The notes: generated by a model not told the origin, from the letters alone. A stretch of DNA of 25,087 bases from JAADHG01 sp964418645 (GCA_964418645.1 CAYQME010000034.1:1-25087), one strand, 5' to 3'; numbered from the stretch's first letter, positions 9,112 to 17,172 are shown. Translations and numbers: made by a program.

Positions 9112-10017
9112 ATGCTGTCAATAAAAAAATATGGAGCTATTGATATTGGATCAAATGCTGTAAGGCTTTTAATTTCAATAATTATTGAAGAAAACGGAAA
9201 ACCAGTACGATTTAAAAAAAGCTCCTTAGTTCGTGTTCCTATTAGGCTTGGAGCAGATGTTTTTTTACACAATGCAATTTCTAATGAAAATATTGAACGA
9301 CTTCATGACACCATGTTAGCTTTTAAGCTATTAATGAAATCTCACAAAGTAATCCGCTATAAAGCCTGTGCTACTTCAGCAATGCGAGAAGCGAACAATG
9401 GAAAAGAAGTCGCTAGTGCTATTTTTAAGCAATCTAAAATTGACATTGATATTATTGACGGAGAAGAGGAAGCTACAATTATTGCGGCCACAGATATAAA
9501 AGATTTTATAGACAAGGATAGAAATTATTTGTATGTTGATGTTGGTGGCGGTAGTACCGAGTTTTCTATTATTCATAGAGGAGAGAAAGTAATGTCGAAA
9601 TCCTTTAAAATTGGAACTGTTAGGCTTTTAAACGATATTGTTAAAAAGAAAACTTGGACAAATTTGGAAGAGTGGATTAAAACCAATACTCGAGACTATG
9701 AAAAAGTTGATGTTATTGGTTCTGGTGGAAATATCAATAAGATTTTCAAAATTTCAGGAAAAGCAACAGGTAAACCCTTAACGTATTTCTATTTAAGCAC
9801 CTATTACAAAAAATTAAAATCGTACACTTACGAGCAACGTATTACAGAATTAGATTTAAACCAAGATAGAGCCGATGTTATCATTCCTGCAGCTCGTATC
9901 TATCTTTCTGCTATGAAATGGAGTAGCGCAAAACACATTTATGTCCCTAAAATAGGACTCTCTGATGGAATTATTAAAAGCGTTTATCATGAAACCGTTT
10001 CAAGTAAAATATTATAA
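9112..10017 (+). CDS. ppx: Exopolyphosphatase, Ppx/GppA family
   Basis: A 301-residue protein of the ASKHA-fold Ppx/GppA phosphatase family. The motifs are AIDIGSNAVRLLI near the N-terminus (phosphate 1 loop), DGEEEA (catalytic Glu region), VDVGGGSTEFS (phosphate 2 loop) and VIGSGGNINKI. It matches the short, two-domain form and lacks the C-terminal HD-like domain of the 513-residue E. coli Ppx. Members remove terminal phosphate from polyphosphate or hydrolyse pppGpp; location directly after ppk1 favours polyphosphate as substrate. It starts 6 bases after the ppk1 stop, so it belongs to the same transcript. Confidence 0.92.
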   Translation: MLSIKKYGAIDIGSNAVRLLISIIIEENGKPVRFKKSSLVRVPIRLGADVFLHNAISNENIERLHDTMLAFKLLMKSHKVIRYKACATSAMREANNGKEVASAIFKQSKIDIDIIDGEEEATIIAATDIKDFIDKDRNYLYVDVGGGSTEFSIIHRGEKVMSKSFKIGTVRLLNDIVKKKTWTNLEEWIKTNTRDYEKVDVIGSGGNINKIFKISGKATGKPLTYFYLSTYYKKLKSYTYEQRITELDLNQDRADVIIPAARIYLSAMKWSSAKHIYVPKIGLSDGIIKSVYHETVSSKIL

Positions 10018-10114
10018 GTAAACATTTTGTCTTCATAAATCAACAATTCAGTAGATTAAAATTCGTTATCGCATTCTTTTCTTAGACTTTTGAGATATCA
10101 AAAAATAATCTAAG

Positions 10115-11038
10115 ATGATACAAGTTAATAATCTATCAAAGTCCTTCGATAATATTCACGCTGTAAAGCGTATTAATTTTTCTATTCAAAAAGGAGAAGT
10201 ATTTGGGCTTTTAGGTCCTAATGGTGCTGGAAAATCTACAACTATTAATATGATGAGTACCATCTTAAAAAGTGACGAAGGGACTATTTCTGTTAATGGA
10301 TTTGATTTAAACAATAATCAAAATCAATGTAAAAAATTAATTGGTGTAGTTCCACAAGAAATAGCATTGTACGATGAGTTTTCTGCTCATGACAACCTTA
10401 TGTTTTGGGGTAGTTTATACAAAGTTCCAATCAAAAAGTTAAGACAGCGTATTGCCAATTTGTTAGATTTAATTGGATTAACAGAACGGAAGGACGATTT
10501 AATTAAAACCTTTTCTGGAGGCATGAAACGTCGCATAAATATTGCTGCTGCGTTGTTACATGAACCTAAAATACTATTTATGGATGAACCAACTGTAGGT
10601 GTCGATCCACAAAGTAGGAACAGAATATTCGAAATTATAGAAACATTAAATAAGCAAGGCATTACTATTGTTTATACCACGCATTATATGGAAGAAGTAG
10701 AACGACTTTGTGATAGAATAGCAATCATAGATGCTGGAGAAATTGTTGCTCAAGGAACACAGACCGAATTACAAAAAAGGAGTGATGTTAAGGAAGCTGT
10801 AGAGATTTCTTTTAACACAATAAATAAAGTGCAAAAGGAGAAGCTACAAGAATTATTGAATATGAAAATAAGCTCTAATTCAAATACAATTATAGTTGAA
10901 TGTGATATTAATAAAGCACTTTCAAAAATTATTACAGCATGTAATACCTGCGCTTTAGAAATAGAAGACTTACGTCTTAAAAAAGTAAATCTGGAAGCCA
11001 TTTTCTTGAGCTTAACTGGAAAGCAATTAAGAGATTAA
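10115..11038 (+). CDS. ABC transporter ATP-binding protein (ABC-2 type)
   Basis: A 307-residue ATPase. Walker A is GPNGAGKS (34-41), the Q-loop lies in VVPQEIALYDEFSA, the signature is FSGGM (133-137), Walker B is ILFMDEP, and the switch His is in VYTTHYMEE. The long C-terminal extension (about 220-307) is typical of the DrrA/NatA-like subfamily that pairs with ABC-2 permeases. The permease gene follows after 13 bases. The substrate cannot be deduced; the subfamily includes drug, sodium and polymer exporters. A gap of 97 bases separates it from ppx, so it probably has its own promoter, although no perfect TAnnTTTG box is there (only TAGACTTTTG near 10085, with one extra base). Confidence 0.93.
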   Translation: MIQVNNLSKSFDNIHAVKRINFSIQKGEVFGLLGPNGAGKSTTINMMSTILKSDEGTISVNGFDLNNNQNQCKKLIGVVPQEIALYDEFSAHDNLMFWGSLYKVPIKKLRQRIANLLDLIGLTERKDDLIKTFSGGMKRRINIAAALLHEPKILFMDEPTVGVDPQSRNRIFEIIETLNKQGITIVYTTHYMEEVERLCDRIAIIDAGEIVAQGTQTELQKRSDVKEAVEISFNTINKVQKEKLQELLNMKISSNSNTIIVECDINKALSKIITACNTCALEIEDLRLKKVNLEAIFLSLTGKQLRD

Positions 11039-11051
11039 AACAAAAACCATC

Positions 11052-12290
11052 ATGATACTTACAATTTTAAAAAAAGATTTAAAACTTTTCTTTTCTGATA
11101 GGAAAGCAGTATTGCTAAGCTTTTTAATACCAATACTTTTAATCTCTTTGTTTGCATTTGCCTTTGGCGGCATTGGAGGAGGAGGAGATAGTAAGGCGAA
11201 ACCAATACATCTTTTAATTTCTGATAAGGATCAATCTACAGATTCTAAGAGTGTAGTTTCTAAACTAGATGATTTAGCTGAAGTAAAGCTAATACCAAAA
11301 GATATTGCAGATGCAGTACAATTAGTTAAAAGAGGGAAATATGTTGGTGTATTAATTTTAGAAAAAGGATTTCAAGACTCTATAAATTCAGGTGCTAGTT
11401 TACCAATGGAGCTAAAGTACGATGCTGCTAGAGAAATAGAAATGGGAATGTTACAATCTGTTTTAATGCAAAATTTAATGAGTACAGTTGGAAAAAAAAG
11501 TATAAAAGCCAAAATGAACACCTATTTCGACACTAATTATTCTGGAATGCCAAGTGCAATGAAAGAAAAGATATTTAGTGATATGGATTCTGATAATGGT
11601 GGTATGAATAATTCTTTAAGTAATAATATGGTTTTAAGAATGACATCTATTATAAAAGAAGATATTAAAAAAGGAAACTTAGGATTAATTCAGGCAGTTG
11701 CAGGAACAGCAATAATGATGTTGCTGTTTAGTATTGCTGGAATTGGAGGAGGGTTACTTGACGAAAAGGAAGCTGGGACACTTAAACGCTTAATGTACTC
11801 GCCTTTAAAAGCAACCGATATTTTATTTGGCAAAATGGGTGCCGCATTAGTATTAGCAATTTTGCAGTTAACCGTGATGTTTGTATTTTCTTGGTTAGTT
11901 TTTGGTTTACCAATATATAAAGACTTAACAGCTTTAGTGTTAATGATTCTTGCCACTGCTTTTGCGGTCTCAAGTTTTGGAATGCTTTTAGTTGCTATTG
12001 CAAAAACACGTCAGCAATTACAAGGGTTAAGTACTATTATTATTTTGGTAATGTCAGCAATTGGAGGCAGTATGGTGCCCTTATTTGTAATGCCTGTAAT
12101 TATGCAGAAAATTGCTGTTGTAAGTGTAAATTATTGGGGCATTCAAGGATTTTATGATATTTTTTGGAGAAACTTAGCTATAACAGAAATATTTCCAAAA
12201 ATGGGTGTTTTAATTGGAATTGGTTTAATTATGACTATAATTTCGGTAAGACTATTTAAAAAGAATATTTTAAAACTGATTTATGCTTAG
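11052..12290 (+). CDS. ABC-2 type transporter permease
   Basis: A 412-residue inner-membrane protein. One hydrophobic helix near residues 20-40 (AVLLSFLIPILLISLFAFAF) is followed by a soluble domain (about 45-215) and then five to six C-terminal membrane segments (about 215-405), the layout of ABC-2 permeases of the NatB/YhaP type. The motif DEKEAGTLKRLMYSPL precedes the second membrane block and is characteristic. It forms the membrane half of the exporter with the ATPase just upstream. It ends 10 bases before the convergent miaE-like gene. Confidence 0.9.
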   Translation: MILTILKKDLKLFFSDRKAVLLSFLIPILLISLFAFAFGGIGGGGDSKAKPIHLLISDKDQSTDSKSVVSKLDDLAEVKLIPKDIADAVQLVKRGKYVGVLILEKGFQDSINSGASLPMELKYDAAREIEMGMLQSVLMQNLMSTVGKKSIKAKMNTYFDTNYSGMPSAMKEKIFSDMDSDNGGMNNSLSNNMVLRMTSIIKEDIKKGNLGLIQAVAGTAIMMLLFSIAGIGGGLLDEKEAGTLKRLMYSPLKATDILFGKMGAALVLAILQLTVMFVFSWLVFGLPIYKDLTALVLMILATAFAVSSFGMLLVAIAKTRQQLQGLSTIIILVMSAIGGSMVPLFVMPVIMQKIAVVSVNYWGIQGFYDIFWRNLAITEIFPKMGVLIGIGLIMTIISVRLFKKNILKLIYA

Positions 12291-12300
12291 AGTAATATTA

Positions 12301-12882
12301 TTAACCATGTACAGTTTCGCTTTTTCCTAAGTTTTTCATAATCGTAGCTTCGTAATTAAGGAGTTCTTGCCATTTTGTATTCACATCATTGAGTTCACCA
12401 TATTGTCTAGCAAATCCTAAAAACATGGTGTAGTGACTGGCTTCACTTATCATGAGCTTTTTGTAAAACTTGGCCAATTGCTTGTCTTGCAATTCTTCTG
12501 ATAGTAACCTGAAACGTTCACAACTTCTAGCTTCAATTAATGCTGCATATAATAAGCGATGCACTAATTGTGTGGTTCTACTTCCACCTTTTGGAAAAAA
12601 TTTTATAAGTTGAAGTACATAATCGTCTTTTCGGTCTCTGCCTAGGTTCCAACCACGTTCCAGAATAAGATTATGTACCATTTTAAAATGGCTCATTTCT
12701 TCTTTAACAAGTTCAATCATTTCCTTTACCAAGTCAGTATATTCAGGAAAACTCACTATTAATGAAATAGCTGTACTTGTTGCTTTTTGTTCACAGAAAG
12801 CATGATCAGTAAGAATTTCTTCTATGTTTTTTTCTACAATATTTACCCAACGAGGGTCTGTTGGTAATTTTAAACCTAGCAT
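12301..12882 (-). CDS. miaE: tRNA-(ms2io6A)-hydroxylase-like di-iron protein
   Basis: A 193-residue protein of the MiaE family, ferritin-like di-iron monooxygenases that hydroxylate the isopentenyl group of 2-methylthio-N6-isopentenyl-adenosine at position 37 of tRNA. The four-helix-bundle metal ligands are visible: Glu in FCEQKA, EEMSH with the EXXH pattern, EARSCERF, and SEASHYTMF with a second EXXH. The length matches the family. It begins 2 bases after the stop of the small lipoprotein gene downstream of dnaX, so it is probably the last gene of a dnaX operon. The link with dnaX has no known functional meaning. Confidence 0.9.
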   Translation of the reverse strand: MLGLKLPTDPRWVNIVEKNIEEILTDHAFCEQKATSTAISLIVSFPEYTDLVKEMIELVKEEMSHFKMVHNLILERGWNLGRDRKDDYVLQLIKFFPKGGSRTTQLVHRLLYAALIEARSCERFRLLSEELQDKQLAKFYKKLMISEASHYTMFLGFARQYGELNDVNTKWQELLNYEATIMKNLGKSETVHG

Positions 12883-12884
12883 AA

Positions 12885-13442
12885 TTAAAAAATTACAAAT
12901 TCATTAATAACTTTAAAATCACCATTTTCCGAAATGATAATTTTGTATCGAAAAAGTCTGTCTTTTGCTTCTGGATAGTAATCAAAATTAAATGTAACAC
13001 TAGTTGAACTATAGTCAACAATTGTGAAGTCTAATAAAATACCATCATCTAGAATATCTATATTAACAAAGTCAAATGGAGCAAAAAAATCTTTATTAAT
13101 TAACTTAGAAAATATTTCAATTCCATTTTTACTTAAGGTCAATTCTACATTAAACTCTCTATAAAATTTTTTGAACTGTATAGAGTCTTTTTTAAATTCT
13201 CTAAGAACATTTTTTTCCATATCAGAATAAAACTTAGATGTAATACTAAACCCATTACTTAAAATAGTATCAGTAATAATTTCAGTATATACTTTTGGGA
13301 AGTATTCTATCTTTTCAAAAAAAGATTTAGAGAGATTGCTATTTTCAATTTTTTCTTGATGAGTCTGATTAACCCTATGCTTACCGTCACAGCTAGTAAA
13401 ACAAAATATTAAAATAATTAATATAATCGAGAAGTACTTCAT
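12885..13442 (-). CDS. Putative lipoprotein of unknown function
   Basis: A 185-residue protein starting at the ATG 13440-13442, which shares its A with the dnaX stop (TGATG). The frame extends one codon further upstream to a TTG, but the ATG is the natural start. Residues 1-17 are hydrophobic and end in a lipobox-like FTSC, with Cys18 as the probable lipidation site, so it is likely an inner- or outer-membrane lipoprotein. The mature part is rich in Phe, Asp and Lys with predicted strands, and I recognise no family. Translational coupling to dnaX is likely, yet no role in replication is implied. Confidence 0.75.
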   Translation of the reverse strand: MKYFSIILIILIFCFTSCDGKHRVNQTHQEKIENSNLSKSFFEKIEYFPKVYTEIITDTILSNGFSITSKFYSDMEKNVLREFKKDSIQFKKFYREFNVELTLSKNGIEIFSKLINKDFFAPFDFVNIDILDDGILLDFTIVDYSSTSVTFNFDYYPEAKDRLFRYKIIISENGDFKVINEFVIF

Positions 13443-15202
13443 CAAATATCTAAATCAAAGGTTTGACGTAGTAAATTAATATTAGGGTTTTTATCTTTTA
13501 GCTTATCAAATTTTTCCATATCTGTATATGCATATTTTTTGTCTAATTCTTCATTAACAGTAATAGATAAGTTAATGTTAAAGTTATTAAGCTTCTGTCT
13601 TAAAAAGCCTAATAATTCATATTGTTGCCGTTCAACTTCAATTTTATTTGTGTGATTTGGAAATTCTAAACTAATAGTGGTTTCCCTTAGCTTTGGAGTA
13701 TCTATACTTAAAATAGAGCTTAAATTGTACTTTCCTTGGCCTTCAATCTTTTTTACATATGCGTTCCAAACAGTTTGCATTTGTTCTTCGGTAAAAGATT
13801 CTTTTGGTAAATCATCTTTTTCAAGAATCACATCCATTTGCTTAATAAGATGCTCCTTTTTTTTCTTTATACTACTTAATGATAAACCAGAAGTGTTTTT
13901 ACTTTGTCTATTTAATATAATTTTTGGGCGCTCTGCTACTATCTTTTCAGCGACTTCACTTTGTGAAACTTGTACAATTGAATTTTTAGCCTCTAAATTT
14001 GGCATGATTGGTTCTTCTACAAAATTTTCATCAGCTAAGACAGATGTATTTTCTTCAGGTATGTTTACCTTAATAGTAGGAACTCCTTTTTTCTTGAAAT
14101 AGGATGCTGGGATTATAAAGTGCTTACTGTTCTTTTTTTTTTCTCTATCAAAGGTGATAGAGGCAAGTTGCATAAGGCATAACTCAACATGTAAGCGTTG
14201 GTTTCGGCTAGTTTTATATTTTAAATCACAGTCGTTGGCAAGATCAATACCATTTAATAAAAACTCCTGTGATGCTTTTTGTGATTGTTCTAAATACTTT
14301 GCCTTGGTTTGTTCTCCTGCTTCTAGCAAATCAATAGTTTCTGGTGTTTTGCAAACAAGTAAGTCTCTAAAATGAGATGCTAGACCAGCGATAAAGTGGT
14401 GACCATCAAAGCCTTTTGATAAAGTATTGTCAAATTGTAGAAGTAATTCGGGAATCTTATTTTCTAATATTAAGTCTGTACTAATAAAATACGCGTCATA
14501 ATCAAGTACATTTAAGTTTTCAGTTACTGCTTGTCTGGTTAAATTTTTACCTGTAAAGCTCACAACTCTATCAAAAATTGATAGTGCATCGCGCATTGCG
14601 CCATCTGCTTTTTGAGCTATAATATGAAGCGCATCATCCTCAGCATTTACCTTTTGTTGCTTTGATATATGCTCTAAGTATTCCTTTATATCTTTAACTG
14701 TAATTCTCTTGAAATCAAACATTTGACAACGAGATAATATTGTTGGAATGATTTTATGTTTCTCTGTAGTTGCTAAGATAAAAATACAATGATTTGGTGG
14801 CTCTTCTAGTGTTTTTAAAAAAGCATTAAACGCAGCTTGCGAAAGCATATGCACTTCATCAATAATATAGACTTTGTATTTACCTACTTGTGGTGGAATA
14901 CGAACCTGATCCGTAAGATTTCTAATATCGTCAACAGAGTTATTTGAAGCGGCATCCAATTCAAAAATATTAAATGCGTAATCTTCATCTTTAGTCTCTT
15001 TGCCGTTTTGATTAATCATTTTTGCAAGAATACGAGCGCAGGTTGTTTTGCCGACACCACGTGGTCCGGTAAACAATAAAGCTTGCGCTAAATGATTATG
15101 TTCAATGGCATTTAATAGCGTATTGGTAATAGCTTGTTGCCCCACAACATCCTTAAAGGTTTGTGGTCTGTATTTACGAGCAGATACAATAAAATGTTCC
15201 AT
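13442..15202 (-). CDS. dnaX: DNA polymerase III subunit gamma/tau
   Basis: A 586-residue clamp-loader ATPase. It begins ARKYRPQTFKDVVGQ and has Walker A GPRGVGKT (46-53), Walker B IIDEVH (113-118), the LEEPPNH loop, sensor 1 ILATTEKHK and the SRCQ arginine finger, so it loads the sliding clamp. The four-Cys zinc module normally inserted between Walker A and the ELDAASN motif is missing: only about 25 cysteine-free residues are there. After the AAA+ core and domain III (ending near residue 360) comes a charged linker and a C-terminal tau-like domain (about 450-586). A run of ten A at 14133-14142 (codons 354-357) lies exactly at this border, see findings. A -7 box TAACTTTG (15221-15228) sits about 20 bases upstream of the ATG. 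Confidence 0.97.
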   Translation of the reverse strand: MEHFIVSARKYRPQTFKDVVGQQAITNTLLNAIEHNHLAQALLFTGPRGVGKTTCARILAKMINQNGKETKDEDYAFNIFELDAASNNSVDDIRNLTDQVRIPPQVGKYKVYIIDEVHMLSQAAFNAFLKTLEEPPNHCIFILATTEKHKIIPTILSRCQMFDFKRITVKDIKEYLEHISKQQKVNAEDDALHIIAQKADGAMRDALSIFDRVVSFTGKNLTRQAVTENLNVLDYDAYFISTDLILENKIPELLLQFDNTLSKGFDGHHFIAGLASHFRDLLVCKTPETIDLLEAGEQTKAKYLEQSQKASQEFLLNGIDLANDCDLKYKTSRNQRLHVELCLMQLASITFDREKKKNSKHFIIPASYFKKKGVPTIKVNIPEENTSVLADENFVEEPIMPNLEAKNSIVQVSQSEVAEKIVAERPKIILNRQSKNTSGLSLSSIKKKKEHLIKQMDVILEKDDLPKESFTEEQMQTVWNAYVKKIEGQGKYNLSSILSIDTPKLRETTISLEFPNHTNKIEVERQQYELLGFLRQKLNNFNINLSITVNEELDKKYAYTDMEKFDKLKDKNPNINLLRQTFDLDI

Positions 15203-15220
15203 TGAAAAAACTTAGAATAG

Positions 15221-15228
15221 CAAAGTTA
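15221..15228 (-). promoter_or_regulatory. -7 box of the dnaX promoter
   Basis: On the minus strand the bases read TAACTTTG, a full match to TAnnTTTG. Transcription would start near 15215, about 13 bases before the dnaX ATG. No good TTG -33 element is present at the right distance. Confidence 0.55.
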
Positions 15229-15235
15229 AAAATTC

Positions 15236-15260
15236 AATTTAGAATTTATAATTTAGAATT
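15236..15260. repeat. Direct repeat AATTTAGAATT x2 between dnaX and rnpB
   Basis: AATTTAGAATT occurs at 15236-15246 and again at 15250-15260, a 14-base period, in the gap between the divergent dnaX and rnpB promoters. It could be a binding site, or simply A/T-rich chance. Confidence 0.4.
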
Positions 15261-15292
15261 CGGATTTTAAGTTTATTTATTAACAATTTGTG

Positions 15293-15300
15293 TAATTTTG
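15293..15300 (+). promoter_or_regulatory. -7 box of the rnpB promoter
   Basis: TAATTTTG fully matches TAnnTTTG and ends 5 bases before the predicted 5' end of RNase P RNA (15305), the expected distance to a transcription start. The -33 element is weak. Confidence 0.65.
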
Positions 15301-15304
15301 CACA

Positions 15305-15607
15305 TAAGTAAATTGCCTTATCGCTGTTCAATTTATTGAATGGAGGAAAGTCCGAACACCATAGTGCAATATAGTGGTTAACAACCACCAATCGTGAGAT
15401 TAGGAATAGTGCAACAGAAAGAATGTACAGGTAATGCTGTAGTGAAATCAGGTAAACTCTATGTGGTGCAATGTCATGTAAACCAATGTTTGAGAGTTGC
15501 ACGCTCGATGTTGGAGGGTAGACAGCTAAAGTGAGTTGGTAACAGCTCGCTCAGATAAATGATAAGGACTCTTTTGAGTACAGAATTCGGCTTATAGATT
15601 TACTTAC
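15305..15607 (+). ncRNA. rnpB: RNase P RNA component (bacterial type A)
   Basis: The catalytic RNA that trims the 5' leader of tRNA precursors. The universally conserved 5' core GAGGAAAGTCCGAACACCA (starting at 15342) and 3' core ACAGAATTCGGCTTATAG (starting about 15580) are both present and form P4. The conserved inner elements AGTGCAACAGAAAGAA, AAATCAGGTAAACTC and GATAAATGATAAGG also occur in order. The ends are set by helix P1: TAAGTAAAT (15305-15313) pairs perfectly with ATTTACTTA (15598-15606). At about 303 nt it is compact; P12 appears cut to a short hairpin (ACAG, GTAATG loop, CTGT). A minus-strand open frame across this region is an artefact. Confidence 0.96.
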
Positions 15608-15611
15608 ATAA

Positions 15612-15650
15612 AATAAGTGCGGCATTTATTGCTGCACTTATTATTTTACT
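15612..15650. terminator. Intrinsic terminator after rnpB, probably bidirectional
   Basis: AATAAGTGC (15612-15620) pairs with GCACTTATT (15634-15642), extended inward by GGC/GCT (with one G-T pair) around a 7-base loop. ATTTTACT follows on the plus strand, and TTTTATG on the minus strand, so it can also end the minus-strand gene that stops at 15658. Confidence 0.75.
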
Positions 15651-15657
15651 AACGAGT

Positions 15658-16419
15658 TTATTTTTTTGTCACTTTTTCTTTTGAAGAATATGCTAAGTCT
15701 GGTCGTATTGCTACTGAGAACTCTTCCATTCTGGAAACATAATTAAAGGCTTTAGCAAATACCTCATGTCGTTCTTCGCCTAAAAGTTCGTCATTTGCTT
15801 TAGATTTTGTAGCATAATCAATTTCATCTTTAGCAGATATAGCAACTAGATAATAACCCTCTAAATTTCCAAATCCACTACGATATACTCGATAATGATT
15901 TTTAGACCCTTTTGAAGCAAACACATCTTTAATACCTTTCATACCGTCTTTTAATTTAGCTCTGTTTTCTGGTGTAACATATAGATAGTAGAATTCACGA
16001 TAGTTTTGCCCTTCTTGAGTTTGTGTTATACCATCTGGCATATAAGTTAGGTCTTTATCTAAGGTTAATACAAAATCAGTATGCTTGTCATAACAGGCAT
16101 CGAATCGATTAAAGATTTTACCAAAACCCTCACCCATTTGTTTTGCCATTTCAGCAAATGGACGCTCATCTAAATCGGCCATTTTATCAATAGGTGTTAT
16201 ATACATATATCTAAAATCGCTTACCGTAGAAGTAATCCAACTGGTTGACGCATTATATTCTTTACAGGCAGCAATAAATTCTTTAGAGATTTTCTCATAT
16301 TCGGCTGCCTTAGATGGCTTAACATAATCAACGTGAATTTAATATGCTTGATTTTGTGCTTGAGATAAATTTAATGACAAGCACAAAAGAAATGCAAATA
16401 GTAATGTGTTTTTTAACAT
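15658..16419 (-). pseudogene. Secreted protein of unknown function, interrupted by an in-frame stop
   Basis: The full frame runs 254 codons from the ATG at 16417-16419 to the stop at 15658, but codon 27 is TAA (16339-16341). Residues 1-22 form a good signal peptide (ending SQAQ). The stop falls after NQAY, and the frame continues at once with IHVDYVKPSKAAEYEK, clearly coding and in register. Restart at the internal ATG (16204-16206) would give 182 residues without a signal peptide and without the first part of the fold. A single base change or sequencing error explains it. The mature part has alternating Tyr, Phe and Lys residues and could be a ferredoxin-like (Dabb/NIPSNAP-style) fold, but this is a guess. 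No promoter was recognised. Confidence 0.8.
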
Positions 16420-16450
16420 TTTAATAATGATTAGTTTAAATGGTTAATAT

Positions 16451-16984
16451 TTATTTTTTTGATGCTTCAGATTCTTCATTAGATGTTTCGTACGCTTCAT
16501 TCATACTGGCTTTTACTTTTTCTCTTTCTAAATATATTGGTAGATTGTCCCAAAATCATTCATATCTTACTATTTTACCATCTTTAAATTGGAAAGAGAG
16601 ATGAAGAGGTAGTGTAATTTCTGTATCACTTCCTTTAACTTTTCCAACCCAAGTTGGCCATGTGTTCACCCAAGTACTACCACTTTTTGTAATAACCATT
16701 TCTGGATAGATGGAATCCTTAAAAGTAAACATGATAAAATCTGCTCTACCTTTTTTGTTAGCAGTAGTCATTTCGTCTGGAGATACAGCTTTAGAAGAGT
16801 TTACAAAAACTTTTGCTGTATCATTATAAAATTTTCTTGCTTTATCATAATTCCCTTCTTCCACAAGTTGATATAATTGTTTAACAGTATCAATTTCTGC
16901 CGATTCATCAAAATACCTTTGTTCAGTTTGCTTGCATGAGGCAAAGAGGATTACTGTTAACCCTAATAAGATTAGTTTTTTCAT
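16451..16984 (-). pseudogene. SnoaL/NTF2-like lipoprotein, interrupted by an in-frame stop near the C-terminus
   Basis: The open part (16556-16984, 142 codons) starts with a lipoprotein signal (residues 1-17, ending ILFASC) and has the size and pattern of a SnoaL/NTF2-like domain: an N-terminal helix (TVKQLYQLVEEGNYDKARKF) and closing strands (THE TLPLHLSFQFKDGKIVRYE type). Codon 143 is TGA (16556-16558). After it the same frame runs on with FWDNLPIYLEREKVKASMNE and ends at TAA 16451-16453, giving 177 residues if the TGA were sense. The last strand and tail of the fold would be cut off. Expression of the 142-residue form is possible. Its neighbour at 15658-16419 has the same kind of lesion. 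Confidence 0.75.
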
Positions 16985-17172
16985 TTTTTATTGTTTTAAT
17001 GTTGATTAATATTCATTTTAATTCATACCATAGAGCATGTTAAAATAAATCTAGAGCAGAAACAAAAAATAAATAAGGTTAGAAAAAACAAAATAGAGAG
17101 AGGACTCTTTTAGAGGAGTTCTGAAATACTGAAAAAAAGGGAATTATAAAAATATAATTGTAATATATTACG

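Noticed and set aside
13677..14102. 141-codon plus-strand open frame opposite dnaX
   Set aside because: It is the mirror of the dnaX coding frame, with no recognisable protein features; dnaX is certain.
15239..15502. 87-codon minus-strand open frame
   Set aside because: It lies across the 5' half of rnpB and the dnaX/rnpB promoter region; the RNA gene explains the sequence.
15658..16984. Stop codon recoding (TAA/TGA read as sense)
   Set aside because: TAA and TGA both end clear genes nearby, and no SECIS-like or pyrrolysine context was seen; mutation or sequencing error is simpler.
17102..17121. Possible terminator hairpin downstream of rsmD (GGACTC / GAGTTC)
   Set aside because: The stem is 6 bp with a G-T pair on the plus strand but has an A-C mismatch on the minus strand, where rsmD is, and no T-run follows.
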